DNA of 64,000 nt from Bombilactobacillus apium (GTDB lineage Bacteria; Bacillota; Bacilli; Lactobacillales; Lactobacillaceae): positions 87,906 through 151,905 of the forward strand of contig NZ_JABZEC010000006.1 in NCBI RefSeq assembly GCF_013385145.1, read 5' to 3'. Shown here piece after piece: positions 16,643-27,326 of the stretch. Every line of letters starts with the position of its first letter. Position 1 is the first letter of the stretch. The translations under genes and the position numbers were made by a program. The notes under the pieces are model-generated. The model did not search any database, was not told where the DNA came from, and was given only the letters and a program-made list of their open reading frames with translations.

Positions 16643-17975
16643 GAACTTGGAATATTTAACGGTTAGTGTTCTAACAAAATATTTAAAACGCAAGTTTGAA
16701 GCTGATCCGTATTTAAAACGGGTCTATTTGACGGGGGAAATTTCCAATTTTCGCCTTCGGCCTAAGCATCAGTATTTTTCTTTGAAAGATCAACGAGCCA
16801 AAATCTCAGCAATCATGTTTCAAAGCGCTTTTGCCAAACTTAAATTTCGTCCCGAAGAGGGAATGAAAGTTTTAGTTAGTGGTTACGTAAGTCTCTATGA
16901 GGCTAGTGGACAATATCAAATTTATGTTGATACAATGCAGCCTGATGGAGTTGGTGCTTTATATCAAGCCTTTGAGCAGTTAAAGACTAAATTACAAGAA
17001 GAAGGCGTTTTTAATTTACCCAAACGTCTAATCTCTAAGTTTCCACAGCGCATTGCGGTGATTACTAGTCCTTCAGGAGCGGTTTTACGCGATATTGTAA
17101 CCACGGTCCAAAGACGGTTTCCGATTGTTCAATTAGTCCTTTTTCCTACGCAAGTCCAAGGAACGCAGGCTGCAGATAGCCTAGTGCAACAGTTGGCCCG
17201 AGTAAATGAACTGGGAAACTTTGATACTATTATTATGGGTCGAGGTGGAGGCTCAATTGAAGACTTATGGCCGTTCAATGAAGAACGGGTTGCGCGAGCA
17301 ATTTTGGCTTCGCAGATTCCCGTGATTTCTTCGGTTGGTCACGAGACTGATACGACGATTTCTGATTTAGTGGCCGACTTACGGGCGCCAACGCCGACGG
17401 CAGCGGCGGAACTGGCTACGCCGGATTTACAGCAATTGTTATTTGATTTGCAACAATTGCGAACCAACCTTCTACAAGCGGTCCGTGTTTACTTGCAACA
17501 TAAGCGCCAACAATTAGATATCTACCAACAAAGTTATTTATTTCAACATCCGCAAACGCTCTACCAAGATTATTTGCAGCGGGTGGATCAGTTAACGACC
17601 AAATTAGAAACGCAAACGATGCAGCTTATCCAAACCCAACGTCAACATTGGCGAATCCTGCAGCAATCATTGCAATATACACAGCCGAAGATTTCACCAT
17701 TGCAAGAGCAAGTTCAACAGTTACAAAATAACTTACAGCTGAATTATGATCATTATTTGGGCCAACAAAGGCAAAACGTAGGTAATTTAATTAAGAACTT
17801 AGATAACTTAAGTCCTTTAAAAACATTACAACGAGGTTATGCTGTTGTTTCACAAGCTGGACAACCCTTGACGAAAGTGGCCAAGTTGCAGCTTAAATTG
17901 CCTTTGACCATCAAACTCCAAGATGGCGTTATTGAAGCTCAGGTAGAAAATAGTAAGGAGTCAGATCATGGCTAA
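16635..17975 (+). CDS. xseA: Exodeoxyribonuclease VII large subunit
   Basis: 446 residues. N-terminal OB fold (YLTGEISNFRLRPKHQYFSL), then the catalytic domain with AVITSPSGAVLRDI, IIMGRGGGSIEDLW and SVGHETDTTISDLVADLRA, and a Gln-rich coiled-coil C-terminus. With XseB it degrades single-stranded DNA. Overlaps both neighbours by 8 nt. Confidence 0.96.
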   Translation: MTRNLEYLTVSVLTKYLKRKFEADPYLKRVYLTGEISNFRLRPKHQYFSLKDQRAKISAIMFQSAFAKLKFRPEEGMKVLVSGYVSLYEASGQYQIYVDTMQPDGVGALYQAFEQLKTKLQEEGVFNLPKRLISKFPQRIAVITSPSGAVLRDIVTTVQRRFPIVQLVLFPTQVQGTQAADSLVQQLARVNELGNFDTIIMGRGGGSIEDLWPFNEERVARAILASQIPVISSVGHETDTTISDLVADLRAPTPTAAAELATPDLQQLLFDLQQLRTNLLQAVRVYLQHKRQQLDIYQQSYLFQHPQTLYQDYLQRVDQLTTKLETQTMQLIQTQRQHWRILQQSLQYTQPKISPLQEQVQQLQNNLQLNYDHYLGQQRQNVGNLIKNLDNLSPLKTLQRGYAVVSQAGQPLTKVAKLQLKLPLTIKLQDGVIEAQVENSKESDHG

Positions 17976-18207
17976 TAAAAAAAGTTTTGAAGATAATTTG
18001 GCAACATTGCAAGAGATTGTTGACCAGTTACAAAAAGGGGATGTTCCTCTGGAACAAGCAATGACTAAGTTCCAAACGGGAATGCAGTTAATCCAAGAAC
18101 TTGACCAAACCTTAAAACAAGCTGAACAAAAGTTAACTAAAGTAATGGATACGAATGGTCAAGAATCTGACTTTCAACTCGATAGTTCCTCTAAGGATGA
18201 AGCTTAA
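17968..18207 (+). CDS. xseB: Exodeoxyribonuclease VII small subunit
   Basis: 79 residues; KSFEDNLATLQEIVDQLQKG and LEQAMTKFQTGMQLIQ match XseB, a helical hairpin that packs on XseA. Its stop overlaps the ispA start by one base (TAATG). Confidence 0.95.
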   Translation: MANKKSFEDNLATLQEIVDQLQKGDVPLEQAMTKFQTGMQLIQELDQTLKQAEQKLTKVMDTNGQESDFQLDSSSKDEA

Positions 18208-19085
18208 TGGAAGATTTTACCCAGTTTTGTACTAGTTGGCGTCCGCAAATAAATCGATATCTCCATGAACAAATTAGCCGCGAAGTTAAGCAGGCCGAAT
18301 TGCGGGAGGGAATGTTGTACTCGCTTGATGCCGGGGGGAAGAGATTGCGCCCGCTATTAGCCTTAGCAACTTTAAAGACTTTTCAAGCACAAGTGGACTT
18401 AAAACCTTATTTGCGAATCTTCGGGGCAATCGAGTTAATTCACACTTATTCTTTGATTCATGATGACTTACCGGAAATGGATAATGATGACTATCGCCGG
18501 GGTAAATTAACTAACCATAAGTATTTCTCCGTCGGCCGGGCAGTTTTAGCTGGAGATGCTTTATTGACGCAAGCTTTTTTTTGGCTGAGTGATAATAATT
18601 TAGACTCAAGCTTAAAAAGCGCCCTAATTCAAACTTTATCCCAAGCTGCTGGTCCCCAAGGCATGGTGGCGGGACAAATGTTAGATATTATTAATACAGG
18701 TCGAACTTTAGATTATCCCGTAATTCGCCAATTAGATGCCCAAAAAACGGGAGCCTTACTCCAAGCTTCTGTTTTGATGGGGGCTCTTTGTGCGCAAGCA
18801 AACTCAAGTCAAAGACAGCATTTGCAGCAGTTTGCAGGCTCTTATGGAATTGCTTTTCAAATTTACGATGATTTATTGGATCTACAAAGTACTTCGCAAG
18901 CAATGGGCAAAGCAGTGGGAAAAGATGCTGTTGCTGGTAAAAATACTTACCCGCAACTCTTGGGGATTTCCCAAGCCCAAAAGAAACTACAAGAATTAAT
19001 CCGAGAAGCCCAGCGCCAATTACAAGCTCTGCAGTTAGATACTAGCTTGTTAGATAGCAGCTTGGACTACTTTAAACAGGAGTAA
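18207..19085 (+). CDS. ispA: Polyprenyl diphosphate synthase (farnesyl/geranylgeranyl type)
   Basis: Condenses IPP with allylic diphosphates to make C15-C20 isoprenoids, the precursors of undecaprenyl phosphate. 292 residues. First Asp-rich motif DDLPEMDNDD (residues 86-95) and second motif FQIYDDLLDL near 220, plus GGKRLRPLLALA. The chain-length region before the first motif (IHTYSLIHDD) is typical of bacterial FPP synthases. Confidence 0.93.
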   Translation: MEDFTQFCTSWRPQINRYLHEQISREVKQAELREGMLYSLDAGGKRLRPLLALATLKTFQAQVDLKPYLRIFGAIELIHTYSLIHDDLPEMDNDDYRRGKLTNHKYFSVGRAVLAGDALLTQAFFWLSDNNLDSSLKSALIQTLSQAAGPQGMVAGQMLDIINTGRTLDYPVIRQLDAQKTGALLQASVLMGALCAQANSSQRQHLQQFAGSYGIAFQIYDDLLDLQSTSQAMGKAVGKDAVAGKNTYPQLLGISQAQKKLQELIREAQRQLQALQLDTSLLDSSLDYFKQE

Positions 19086-19089
19086 TAAT

Positions 19090-19905
19090 TTGAAAAAAGA
19101 ACGCGTTGATGTTTTAGTTTTTCAACAGCAATTAACCGGCTCTCGAGAACAGGCCCGCCGGGCAATCATGGCCGGACAAGTTTACGATAACAATAATTTG
19201 CGTTTAGATAAACCGGGAGAAAAGATTGCTGCAACTACTGTCTTACATCTCAAACAACTAGCCCATGAACAATATGTGGGTCGGGGAGCTTATAAATTAG
19301 AGAAGGCTTTGCGAGTTTTTCAATTAGATTTAAAAGATCGTCTCTGCTTGGATATTGGCGCTTCAACTGGCGGTTTTACGGATGTAGCCTTACAAAATGG
19401 AGCTCGAAAAGTTTACGCTTTGGATGTTGGCTATAACCAATTGGCCTGGAAATTACGCAATGATCCGCGAGTTGAAGTGATGGAAAGAGTTAATTTTCGT
19501 TATAGCCAACCGGAAGATTTTCAACTCGGACTGCCCGAGTTTGCGATGACGGATGTTTCTTTTATCTCCTTAAAGTTGATTTTGGTGCCGCTGCGTCAAA
19601 TCTTATTGCCCGATCATGATGTGGTTTGTCTAGTTAAGCCGCAATTTGAAGCGGGACCAGAAAATGTAGGAAAACACGGAATTGTCCGGGATCCCCAAGT
19701 TCATCGTCAAGTTCTCACAATGATCACCCAGTTTGCTCTAGAACAACATTATGATGTCTGTGATTTAGATTATTCTCCAATTACTGGCGGTTCGGGAAAT
19801 ATTGAATTCTTACTCCATCTTCGCTTACGAAATCAAGTAGGGAAAATGAATCCCCAGCTTGATCTGGAGCAGGTTTTGACCCAAGCTTATGCGCAACTAC
19901 GCTAA
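19090..19905 (+). CDS. tlyA: TlyA family rRNA 2'-O-methyltransferase (YqxC type)
   Basis: 271 residues: an S4 domain (RVDVLVFQQQLTGSREQARR) followed by an FtsJ-like SAM domain (LCLDIGASTGGFTDVALQNG, VVCLVKPQFEAGPENVGKHG). Long annotated as hemolysin A, but the family methylates 16S/23S rRNA. It starts with TTG four nt after ispA. In many lactobacilli argR lies between this gene and recN; here there are only 21 bp. Confidence 0.93.
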   Translation: MKKERVDVLVFQQQLTGSREQARRAIMAGQVYDNNNLRLDKPGEKIAATTVLHLKQLAHEQYVGRGAYKLEKALRVFQLDLKDRLCLDIGASTGGFTDVALQNGARKVYALDVGYNQLAWKLRNDPRVEVMERVNFRYSQPEDFQLGLPEFAMTDVSFISLKLILVPLRQILLPDHDVVCLVKPQFEAGPENVGKHGIVRDPQVHRQVLTMITQFALEQHYDVCDLDYSPITGGSGNIEFLLHLRLRNQVGKMNPQLDLEQVLTQAYAQLR

Positions 19906-19926
19906 GTAGGTCCTTGAGGTACAGGA

Positions 19927-21621
19927 ATGTTACAGGAATTAATTATTCAAGATTTTGCGATTATTAAGCAAGTCGATATTCAGTTTCATAATGGACTCAA
20001 TGCTTTAACTGGAGAAACTGGTGCTGGTAAATCAATTATTTTGGATGCGGTTAGCTTACTTTTAGGCCAGCGGGCTCGTAGTGAAGCGGTTCGTCAGGGT
20101 TGTTCCAAAGCGGTCATTCAAGGATTGTTCATTTGGAATGCCCCAAACCAAAAGCCAATTCAAAATTTTTGTGAAGAACAGGGTTGGGACTTTAAAGAAC
20201 AGTCTTTAATTATTAAACGAGAATTGCACAGTAATGGTCGTAATTTATGTCGGGTGAATGATCAACTGGTGACAGCGGGAACCTTGAAAGAATTAGGGCG
20301 GTTATTGGTTGATATTTCGGGACAAAATCAGAGTCAAAGCCTTTTGGATCCTAAAATTCATACGGCGACTTTGGATCAATTTGGTGCCCAAGATTTAGGT
20401 AGTTTGCAGGCTAGTTATCAAGTTGAGTATCAAAAGTATCAACAACTGCAACAGCAGGCAAGAGCTTTGCAGACTAATCAACAGCAACAAGCGCAACAGA
20501 TTGATATTTTGCAATTTCAAGTTCAAGAAATTACTGCAGCCAATTTACAAGTCGGAGAAGAAGAACAGTTGCAGGCTCAACAACAACAACTGGCTAATTT
20601 TGTGATGATTCATGATAATTTACAAAGCGCCTATCAGCTGCTAGCGCAGAGTCCGGCAAATTTAGTTGATCGATTGGCGGAGGTAGTTAAATTGCTCCAG
20701 AAGATCGCGCCCTATGCGCCGGAATATGAACAGTTGACCCAAGTTTTCCAAAACTCTTACTATGATTTGCAAGATAGCCAAGAGCAGTTAGCTCAGAAGT
20801 TAGAATTGCAAGACTATGATCCGACGCAGTTACCAGAAATTGAACAGCGGTTACAGGTGATTCGAAATTTGGAGAAGAAGTATGGGGCTGATATTGCTGC
20901 CGTGTTGGCCTTTGGTGATCAGGCGCAACAACAATTAGAACAATTACAGGCTCAAGTTCAAGATCCGCAAGCTTTAGAACGGAAGTTGGCGCAACAAACG
21001 GAAATTTTAACCGCAGCGGCGCAAAAGATAACGCAGATTCGGACCCAAATTGCTCATCGATTGGAAAGGAAAGTGGCGCAACAATTACGGGCCATGTATA
21101 TGGCACATACCGAGTTCAAGGTGCGTTTAATCCCCACAAAATTTACAATTTGGGGTCAAGAACGAGTCGAGTTTTACTTGCGAACCAATCTTGGAACCGA
21201 TTTTCAACCATTAGTTCAAATTGCTTCTGGAGGTGAGTTGGCGCGCATAATGCTGGCTTTGAAAACCGTTTTGGCCCAGTATCAGCCTGTTGGAACTTTG
21301 ATCTTTGATGAGATTGATACTGGGGTTAGTGGTCGCGTAGCGCAGGCAATTGGTGAAAAGATGGCCCAAATTGCCCAGCAGATTCAAGTTCTTTGTATTA
21401 CCCACCTTCCGCAAGTGGCTGCAGTAAGTGATAAGCAATACTTGGTTGCCAAACAGGTGCAAAATCAAAGCACGCGAACAACAATTCAAATTTTAAAACC
21501 ACGCCAACGAGTGGAAGTAATTGCCGAAATGTTAGAGGGAACCAAAGTTACAGCCATTACCAAACAACATGCTCATGAGTTATTAAAATTAGCTCATCCG
21601 CAGTTAGATTTGGAAAAATAG
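19927..21621 (+). CDS. recN: DNA repair protein RecN
   Basis: 564-residue SMC-like ATPase in recombinational repair. Walker A GETGAGKSIILD near residues 30-41, Gln-rich coiled coils around residues 160-370, signature SGGELARIMLALK and Walker B LIFDEIDTGVSGRVA, then QVLCITHLPQVAA. All motifs intact. Confidence 0.96.
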   Translation: MLQELIIQDFAIIKQVDIQFHNGLNALTGETGAGKSIILDAVSLLLGQRARSEAVRQGCSKAVIQGLFIWNAPNQKPIQNFCEEQGWDFKEQSLIIKRELHSNGRNLCRVNDQLVTAGTLKELGRLLVDISGQNQSQSLLDPKIHTATLDQFGAQDLGSLQASYQVEYQKYQQLQQQARALQTNQQQQAQQIDILQFQVQEITAANLQVGEEEQLQAQQQQLANFVMIHDNLQSAYQLLAQSPANLVDRLAEVVKLLQKIAPYAPEYEQLTQVFQNSYYDLQDSQEQLAQKLELQDYDPTQLPEIEQRLQVIRNLEKKYGADIAAVLAFGDQAQQQLEQLQAQVQDPQALERKLAQQTEILTAAAQKITQIRTQIAHRLERKVAQQLRAMYMAHTEFKVRLIPTKFTIWGQERVEFYLRTNLGTDFQPLVQIASGGELARIMLALKTVLAQYQPVGTLIFDEIDTGVSGRVAQAIGEKMAQIAQQIQVLCITHLPQVAAVSDKQYLVAKQVQNQSTRTTIQILKPRQRVEVIAEMLEGTKVTAITKQHAHELLKLAHPQLDLEK

Positions 21622-22314
<693 letters not shown>

Positions 22315-22584
22315 ATGATTTCATATCCTTCGATTGATAAGTTATTAAATCAAGTCGATTCACGTTATTCTTTGGCTATTTTAGCTGCTAAGAGATCCCA
22401 TGAGTTAGAAAATGGGGACACTAAAATGTTGTCGAATTACAAGTCACCGCGTTCAGTCGGACAGGCGTTAGAAGAAATTGCGGATCAAAAAGTTGATATC
22501 AATCCTGATTCGATTCTTTCTGAACGGACAGCGGAAGCAGAAGAATTAATGGCTGAAAATAAACAAGAGAAACTTCAATCTTAA
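22315..22584 (+). CDS. rpoZ: RNA polymerase omega subunit
   Basis: 89 residues; [20 protein letters not shown] and AAKRSHEL are the omega signature, and the tail is acidic. Helps fold the beta' subunit. Begins at the base after the gmk stop. Confidence 0.95.
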   Translation: MISYPSIDKLLNQVDSRYSLAILAAKRSHELENGDTKMLSNYKSPRSVGQALEEIADQKVDINPDSILSERTAEAEELMAENKQEKLQS

Positions 22585-22607
22585 ATTTGGAGTTTTGAAC
22601 GGTAACT

Positions 22608-22643
22608 TCCATTAGGACCTTGGGATTCTAATGGATTTTTTTT
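22608..22643 (+). terminator. Terminator after gmk-rpoZ
   Basis: TCCATTAG, 12-nt loop, CTAATGGA and eight T. Confidence 0.88.
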
Positions 22644-22668
22644 CATAAAAAAGGAGGCTGACAGCTCT

Positions 22669-25047
22669 TTGTATGCCCAAGTGGTGGTTGATGTACCAAC
22701 TCAACAGACAAACCATAGCTATGATTATTTAATTCCTGAGCTACTAGAAAGCGTGGTTGTTCCTGGAGTTCGGGTAGTAGTCCCCTTTGGTCGAGGGAAA
22801 CGACTCGTTGTCGGCTTTGTTATTCAAGTTTTGGAAACTTCCCAATTTAAACGCCAGGTCAAACCTATTCATCATGTTTTAGACTTAACGCCAGTATTGA
22901 ATTCCGAATTATTGGCCTTATCTAGTTGGTTGACCCAAGAAAGCTTTTCCTTTTGGATTTCCTGTTTACAGACCATGCTGCCGGGAGTTATGCGGTCTAA
23001 AGTTGAAAAGGTCGCGGTTGCCCAAACGTCAGCAATCCAAGCTTCTTCTTTATTTCAAGGGCGACCGATAATCCCTTTTCCGACGACTGCTTTGGCGCAA
23101 CAACAATTGGCCAAATGGAAAAATCAGGGTTTAATTGAAGTTAATTATCAAGTTGCCAACCAGGCCCATCATCGTCAGCAATTGGTTTTAAAACGGAAGT
23201 CGCTTAACTATCAAGAATTACTAATGACTCTAAGTGGTCGAGCAAGCAAACAGCAACAACTGATGCAGTTCTTTTGGGATCATCCCCAACTCAAACAAAT
23301 TAGCTATCAGGAATTAGAACAAAAATATCAGATCAGTGCGGCAACCGCGAATACGCTTGTCAAAAGGGGCTACTTTACCAAAGATAAAGTAGTTCAATGG
23401 CGCCAACCGGATACTGGACCCATTGTCAATACGCAAGCTCGAACCCTTACTGCACAGCAGCAACAGGCCTATCAGACGATCATTCAAGCGCAAGCAAAGC
23501 CAATTCTGCTAGAAGGAGTTACGGGAAGTGGCAAAACGGAGATTTATTTACAGGCTATGCAATATTTTTTGCAACAGGGCAAAACAGCCTTGATGCTGGT
23601 CCCGGAAATTTCTTTGACCCCGCAGATGGTGGCTCAAGTCCAAGGGCGTTTCGGTTCTCGAGTAGCCGTTTTACATAGCGGCTTATCTCAAGGAGAACGT
23701 TATGATGAATGGCAGCGAATCCAATTGGGGCAAGCCACAGTTGTCGTCGGTGCCCGATCGGCGGTTTTTGCTCCATTAAAGAATTTGGGAATTATTGTTA
23801 TTGATGAAGAACACGAAAGTAGTTATAAACAAGAAGATAATCCCCGCTATCATGCCCGGTCAGTCGCCCTATGGCGGGGGCGTTATGCACACTGCCCCGT
23901 GGTTTTGGGAAGTGCTACCCCCAGCTTGGAGTCTCGGGCTCGCGGGCAAAAAAAGCTTTACCAATTAGTTCAATTAACTCAACGAGTGCACCAGCAGCCA
24001 CTGCCCCCAGTTCAAATAGTTGATCTGCGGGAAAGTTATAATTTATCAGTGCAATTAGATTTATCACAGCCGCTGATTCAAAACTTACAATTTTGTTTAC
24101 AAAAAAAAGAACAGGCAATTTTACTGCTTAATCGACGAGGTTTTTCAAATTTTTTGTTATGTCGAACTTGTGGGCAGGTGCCTCAATGTCCGAATTGCGA
24201 TATTTCTTTAACCGTTCATCTCCAAAATAAGCAGTTGCTCTGTCATTATTGTGGCTACCATTGTGCGATTCCTCAAAAGTGTGACCATTGTGGTAGCAGG
24301 AAGCTCCGTTTTAGTGGTACGGGGACAGAGAAAGTGGAGCAAGAACTCCAAGAAGCCCTACCTAGCGCGCGGATAATTCGGATGGATAATGATACTACGG
24401 CACGGAAGGGGAGTCATCGCCGGCTCTTAAACCGCTTTGGTCAACAAGAAGCTGATATTTTATTGGGAACGCAGATGATTGCTAAAGGCTTAGATTTTCC
24501 CAATGTTACTTTAGTGGGAGTAATTAATGCGGATACAGGACTTGCAAGCAGTGATTTTCGGGCAAGTGAACGAACTTTTCAGCTATTAACGCAGGTTAGC
24601 GGTCGGGCCGGTCGTGATCAAAAGCCGGGTCGGGTGGTAATTCAAACTTATAATCCGGATAATTATGCGATTCAGTTAGCGGCGCGACAAGATTATGAAC
24701 GTTTTTACCAAAAAGAAATGAATTTTCGCCATCAGGCCCAATATCCCCCTTATTTTTATCTAATTAAACTGACAATTTCCCATCGTCAGCGAGCTGCAGC
24801 GCTAAAGTTAGCTTATCAATTGGCTCAACAAATTAAACCAGTTTTGCAGAAGCGGGAAGTTTTGTTAGGACCCACCGAACCGACGGTTGCTCGAATTAAA
24901 AATCGGTATTATTATCAATTAGTAGTCAAGTATCGGCAAAATCCACCCTTATTACAGTTAATTAGACAGATAACTAATAATGTTCAAGTGGAAAGCCGCC
25001 ATGGCTACTTAGTAAGTATTGACAATGAACCACAGAAAATGGAGTAG
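22669..25047 (+). CDS. priA: Primosomal replication restart helicase PriA
   Basis: 792 residues. Reloads the replisome at stalled forks. N-terminal 3'-DNA-binding domain (MYAQVVVDVPTQQTNHSYDY), helicase with GVTGSGKTEIYLQAM, IIVIDEEHESSYKQED and LGSATPSLESRARG, zinc-binding Cys pairs (CRTCGQVPQCPNC, CHYCGYHC, CDHCG), and ILLGTQMIAKGLDFPNVTLV. The start is TTG with AAGGAGG 11 nt upstream; the nearby ATG 22673 is out of frame. Confidence 0.97.
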   Translation: MYAQVVVDVPTQQTNHSYDYLIPELLESVVVPGVRVVVPFGRGKRLVVGFVIQVLETSQFKRQVKPIHHVLDLTPVLNSELLALSSWLTQESFSFWISCLQTMLPGVMRSKVEKVAVAQTSAIQASSLFQGRPIIPFPTTALAQQQLAKWKNQGLIEVNYQVANQAHHRQQLVLKRKSLNYQELLMTLSGRASKQQQLMQFFWDHPQLKQISYQELEQKYQISAATANTLVKRGYFTKDKVVQWRQPDTGPIVNTQARTLTAQQQQAYQTIIQAQAKPILLEGVTGSGKTEIYLQAMQYFLQQGKTALMLVPEISLTPQMVAQVQGRFGSRVAVLHSGLSQGERYDEWQRIQLGQATVVVGARSAVFAPLKNLGIIVIDEEHESSYKQEDNPRYHARSVALWRGRYAHCPVVLGSATPSLESRARGQKKLYQLVQLTQRVHQQPLPPVQIVDLRESYNLSVQLDLSQPLIQNLQFCLQKKEQAILLLNRRGFSNFLLCRTCGQVPQCPNCDISLTVHLQNKQLLCHYCGYHCAIPQKCDHCGSRKLRFSGTGTEKVEQELQEALPSARIIRMDNDTTARKGSHRRLLNRFGQQEADILLGTQMIAKGLDFPNVTLVGVINADTGLASSDFRASERTFQLLTQVSGRAGRDQKPGRVVIQTYNPDNYAIQLAARQDYERFYQKEMNFRHQAQYPPYFYLIKLTISHRQRAAALKLAYQLAQQIKPVLQKREVLLGPTEPTVARIKNRYYYQLVVKYRQNPPLLQLIRQITNNVQVESRHGYLVSIDNEPQKME

Positions 25048-25051
25048 ATAT

Positions 25052-25999
25052 ATGACGAAAGTTATTTTTATGGGAACCCCACCCTTTGCGGTCAATATTT
25101 TGGCCGGATTATTAGCCCAAAACTATGAGATTATGGCTGTTGTAACTCAGCCAGATAAGGCCGTTGGACGCAAGCATAAACTCCAAGCTAGTCCAGTCAA
25201 GGTATACGCCGAAGAACACGGCCTAAAGGTCTATCAACCGGCTAAATTAAGCGGAAGTCCAGAATTGCAAGGCTTAATCAAGCTACAGCCGGATCTAATA
25301 ATTACAGCTGCTTTTGGACAATTTTTGCCTACGAGCTTATTAAAGGCTGCTCGATTAGCCGCTCTAAACGTTCATGGTTCTTTATTACCTCGCAATCGTG
25401 GGGGAGCACCGATTCAACGGGCAATTATGAATGGCGACCAAGAAACAGGGGTCACAATTATGTATATGGCTGCGCAGATGGATGCTGGTGATATTATTAG
25501 TCAAGTGGCAACTCCAATTAGCGCCACTGATACAGCCGGTGATTTATTCGCGCGCTTGAGTGATTTAGGGCGAGATTTATTATTAGAGACCTTACCCCAG
25601 GTTTTGGCGGGGACTAATTCACGCCAAGAACAAGTAGCAGATTTGGTAACTATTACTCCCAATTTAAGTCCGGAAGAAGAAGTTATTCAAGTTCAAAATT
25701 CAGCCCTCCAGATCAATCGCCAAGTTCGCGGTTTAAATCCTGAACCGGGAGCTTACTTCTCGCTCTTAGGTAGTCGAGTTAAAGTTTTTGCGACCAAAGT
25801 GGGGGACCAAACGACTACTAAAGAACCCGGACAAGTAGTTGTCCGAACTAAAAATGAACTAGCAATTGCTGTTGGTCAACAAACTGTTTTATATTTGGAA
25901 CAATTGCAACCGGCAGGTAAAAAGATAATGCCAGTTCAGGCCTTTTTAAATGGCCAAGGAAGGGAGATTCAAGTTGGTGACCAAATCATTGACCAATAA
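25052..25999 (+). CDS. fmt: Methionyl-tRNA formyltransferase
   Basis: 315 residues; formylates initiator Met-tRNA with 10-formyl-THF. VIFMGTPPFAVNILAGLL at the start, catalytic region ALNVHGSLLPRNRGGAPIQR, and a C-terminal OB-like domain. ATG 25052 has GGAG just upstream; an earlier ATG at 25019 overlaps priA and is unlikely. Overlaps rsmB by about 26 nt. Confidence 0.97.
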   Translation: MTKVIFMGTPPFAVNILAGLLAQNYEIMAVVTQPDKAVGRKHKLQASPVKVYAEEHGLKVYQPAKLSGSPELQGLIKLQPDLIITAAFGQFLPTSLLKAARLAALNVHGSLLPRNRGGAPIQRAIMNGDQETGVTIMYMAAQMDAGDIISQVATPISATDTAGDLFARLSDLGRDLLLETLPQVLAGTNSRQEQVADLVTITPNLSPEEEVIQVQNSALQINRQVRGLNPEPGAYFSLLGSRVKVFATKVGDQTTTKEPGQVVVRTKNELAIAVGQQTVLYLEQLQPAGKKIMPVQAFLNGQGREIQVGDQIIDQ

Positions 26000-27323
26000 T
26001 CCCCGTTACTGGGCAAGTAAAATTCTGCAGCAAGTAAATTCGCAGGCCGGTTATTCCAATCTTTTGTTGAATAATTGTTTAAAAGGACAAGCCTTCTCCG
26101 CCGCTGATGGTCGACTCTTAGTCCAGCTAGTTTATGGAAGTTTGCAACATCAATTAACCATCGATTATTATTTACAAAAATATTTAAATCCCCATAAAAA
26201 ATTAGCTCCGTTTTTACGTAACCTTTTACGAATTTCCGTCTATCAGATGTACTATTTAGATCGAATTCCAGAACGGGCCATTTTTTACGATGCTACCCAA
26301 ATTGCCAAAGAGGTTGAAAATCCGGGAGCAGCTAAGTTGGTTACAGCGGTGTTACGTAATCTTCAACGCCATGGCCGACCGCAAATGGCTGCCGATTTGT
26401 CGACTAGTAAACAGTTAAGTCTTCAGGCAAGTGTTCCAGAATGGATTGTCGTCCAGCTGGAAAAACAAGTTGGATTAGAGAAAACAAAATCTATTTTAGC
26501 TAGTTTGAATCAAGCTCCGAGGAATTCTTTGCGAGTAAATTTAGAACAGACAATGGTAGCTAGTTTGCAACAAGAGTTGACAGACCAAGGCTTTGATGTT
26601 AGTGCAAGTAGTTTAAGCCCAATTGGTTTAGTCACAACCCATGGTGGTTCTTGGAGTCAAAATGAGTTGTTTCAAGCCGGAAAATTCACGCTCCAAGATG
26701 AGAGTTCGATGTTGGTAGCTCCAGCTTTACAAGTTGAAAAAGATCAGCAAATTTTGGACGCTTGTGCCGCTCCCGGAGGAAAGACAACACATCTAGCTTC
26801 CTATTTATCTACGGGGAAAATTACGGCTTTAGACTTACACCGAAAAAAGTTACACTTAATTGAGGAAAATGCACAGCGCTTACAAGTTACGGACCGGATT
26901 AAAACTCAGGCTCTAGATGCTCGTAAGAGCCAAGAAGTCTTTGCGGCGGCAAGTTTTGATCGGATCCTAGTCGATGCTCCATGTTCGGGTTTTGGTCTGA
27001 TGCGCCGCAAACCAGAGATTCGTTACGAAAAAACTTTGGCAGATATTGAACATTTGGCTCAGATTCAGCAGGATATTTTAGAAACGGTAGCACCGTTGTT
27101 GAAAGTTAATGGTTTGTTAGTGTATAGTACATGTACAATTTTTGATCAAGAAAATCAACAGGTGGTACAGCACTTTTTGCAGCAACATCCTAATTATGCT
27201 TTAGTTCCAGTACAAACTCAGTTCGAATTATCTAAGATTCATCGCAATCAATTTGTGAAAATTTATCCCGATGATTATCAAACGGATGGATTCTTTATTG
27301 CTTGTTTAAAGAGGTTGAGATAA
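25974..27323 (+). CDS. rsmB: 16S rRNA (cytosine-967-C5)-methyltransferase
   Basis: About 450 residues. N-terminal NusB-like domain (ASKILQQVNSQAGYS, LVYGSLQHQLTIDYYLQKYL) and a Rossmann methyltransferase domain with ILDACAAPGGKTTHLAS, VDAPCSGFGLMRRKPEIRY (catalytic Cys pair in DAPC and STCT). Start: GGGAG at 25962-25966 points to TTG 25974 or GTG 25977, inside the 3' end of fmt; an in-frame ATG at 25950 lies before that site. Confidence 0.94.
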   Translation: MVTKSLTNNPRYWASKILQQVNSQAGYSNLLLNNCLKGQAFSAADGRLLVQLVYGSLQHQLTIDYYLQKYLNPHKKLAPFLRNLLRISVYQMYYLDRIPERAIFYDATQIAKEVENPGAAKLVTAVLRNLQRHGRPQMAADLSTSKQLSLQASVPEWIVVQLEKQVGLEKTKSILASLNQAPRNSLRVNLEQTMVASLQQELTDQGFDVSASSLSPIGLVTTHGGSWSQNELFQAGKFTLQDESSMLVAPALQVEKDQQILDACAAPGGKTTHLASYLSTGKITALDLHRKKLHLIEENAQRLQVTDRIKTQALDARKSQEVFAAASFDRILVDAPCSGFGLMRRKPEIRYEKTLADIEHLAQIQQDILETVAPLLKVNGLLVYSTCTIFDQENQQVVQHFLQQHPNYALVPVQTQFELSKIHRNQFVKIYPDDYQTDGFFIACLKRLR

Positions 27324-27326
27324 TTG

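Noticed and set aside
20687..21106. 139-codon minus-strand frame opposite recN
   Set aside because: It is the reverse of a Gln-rich coiled coil and has no motif of its own.
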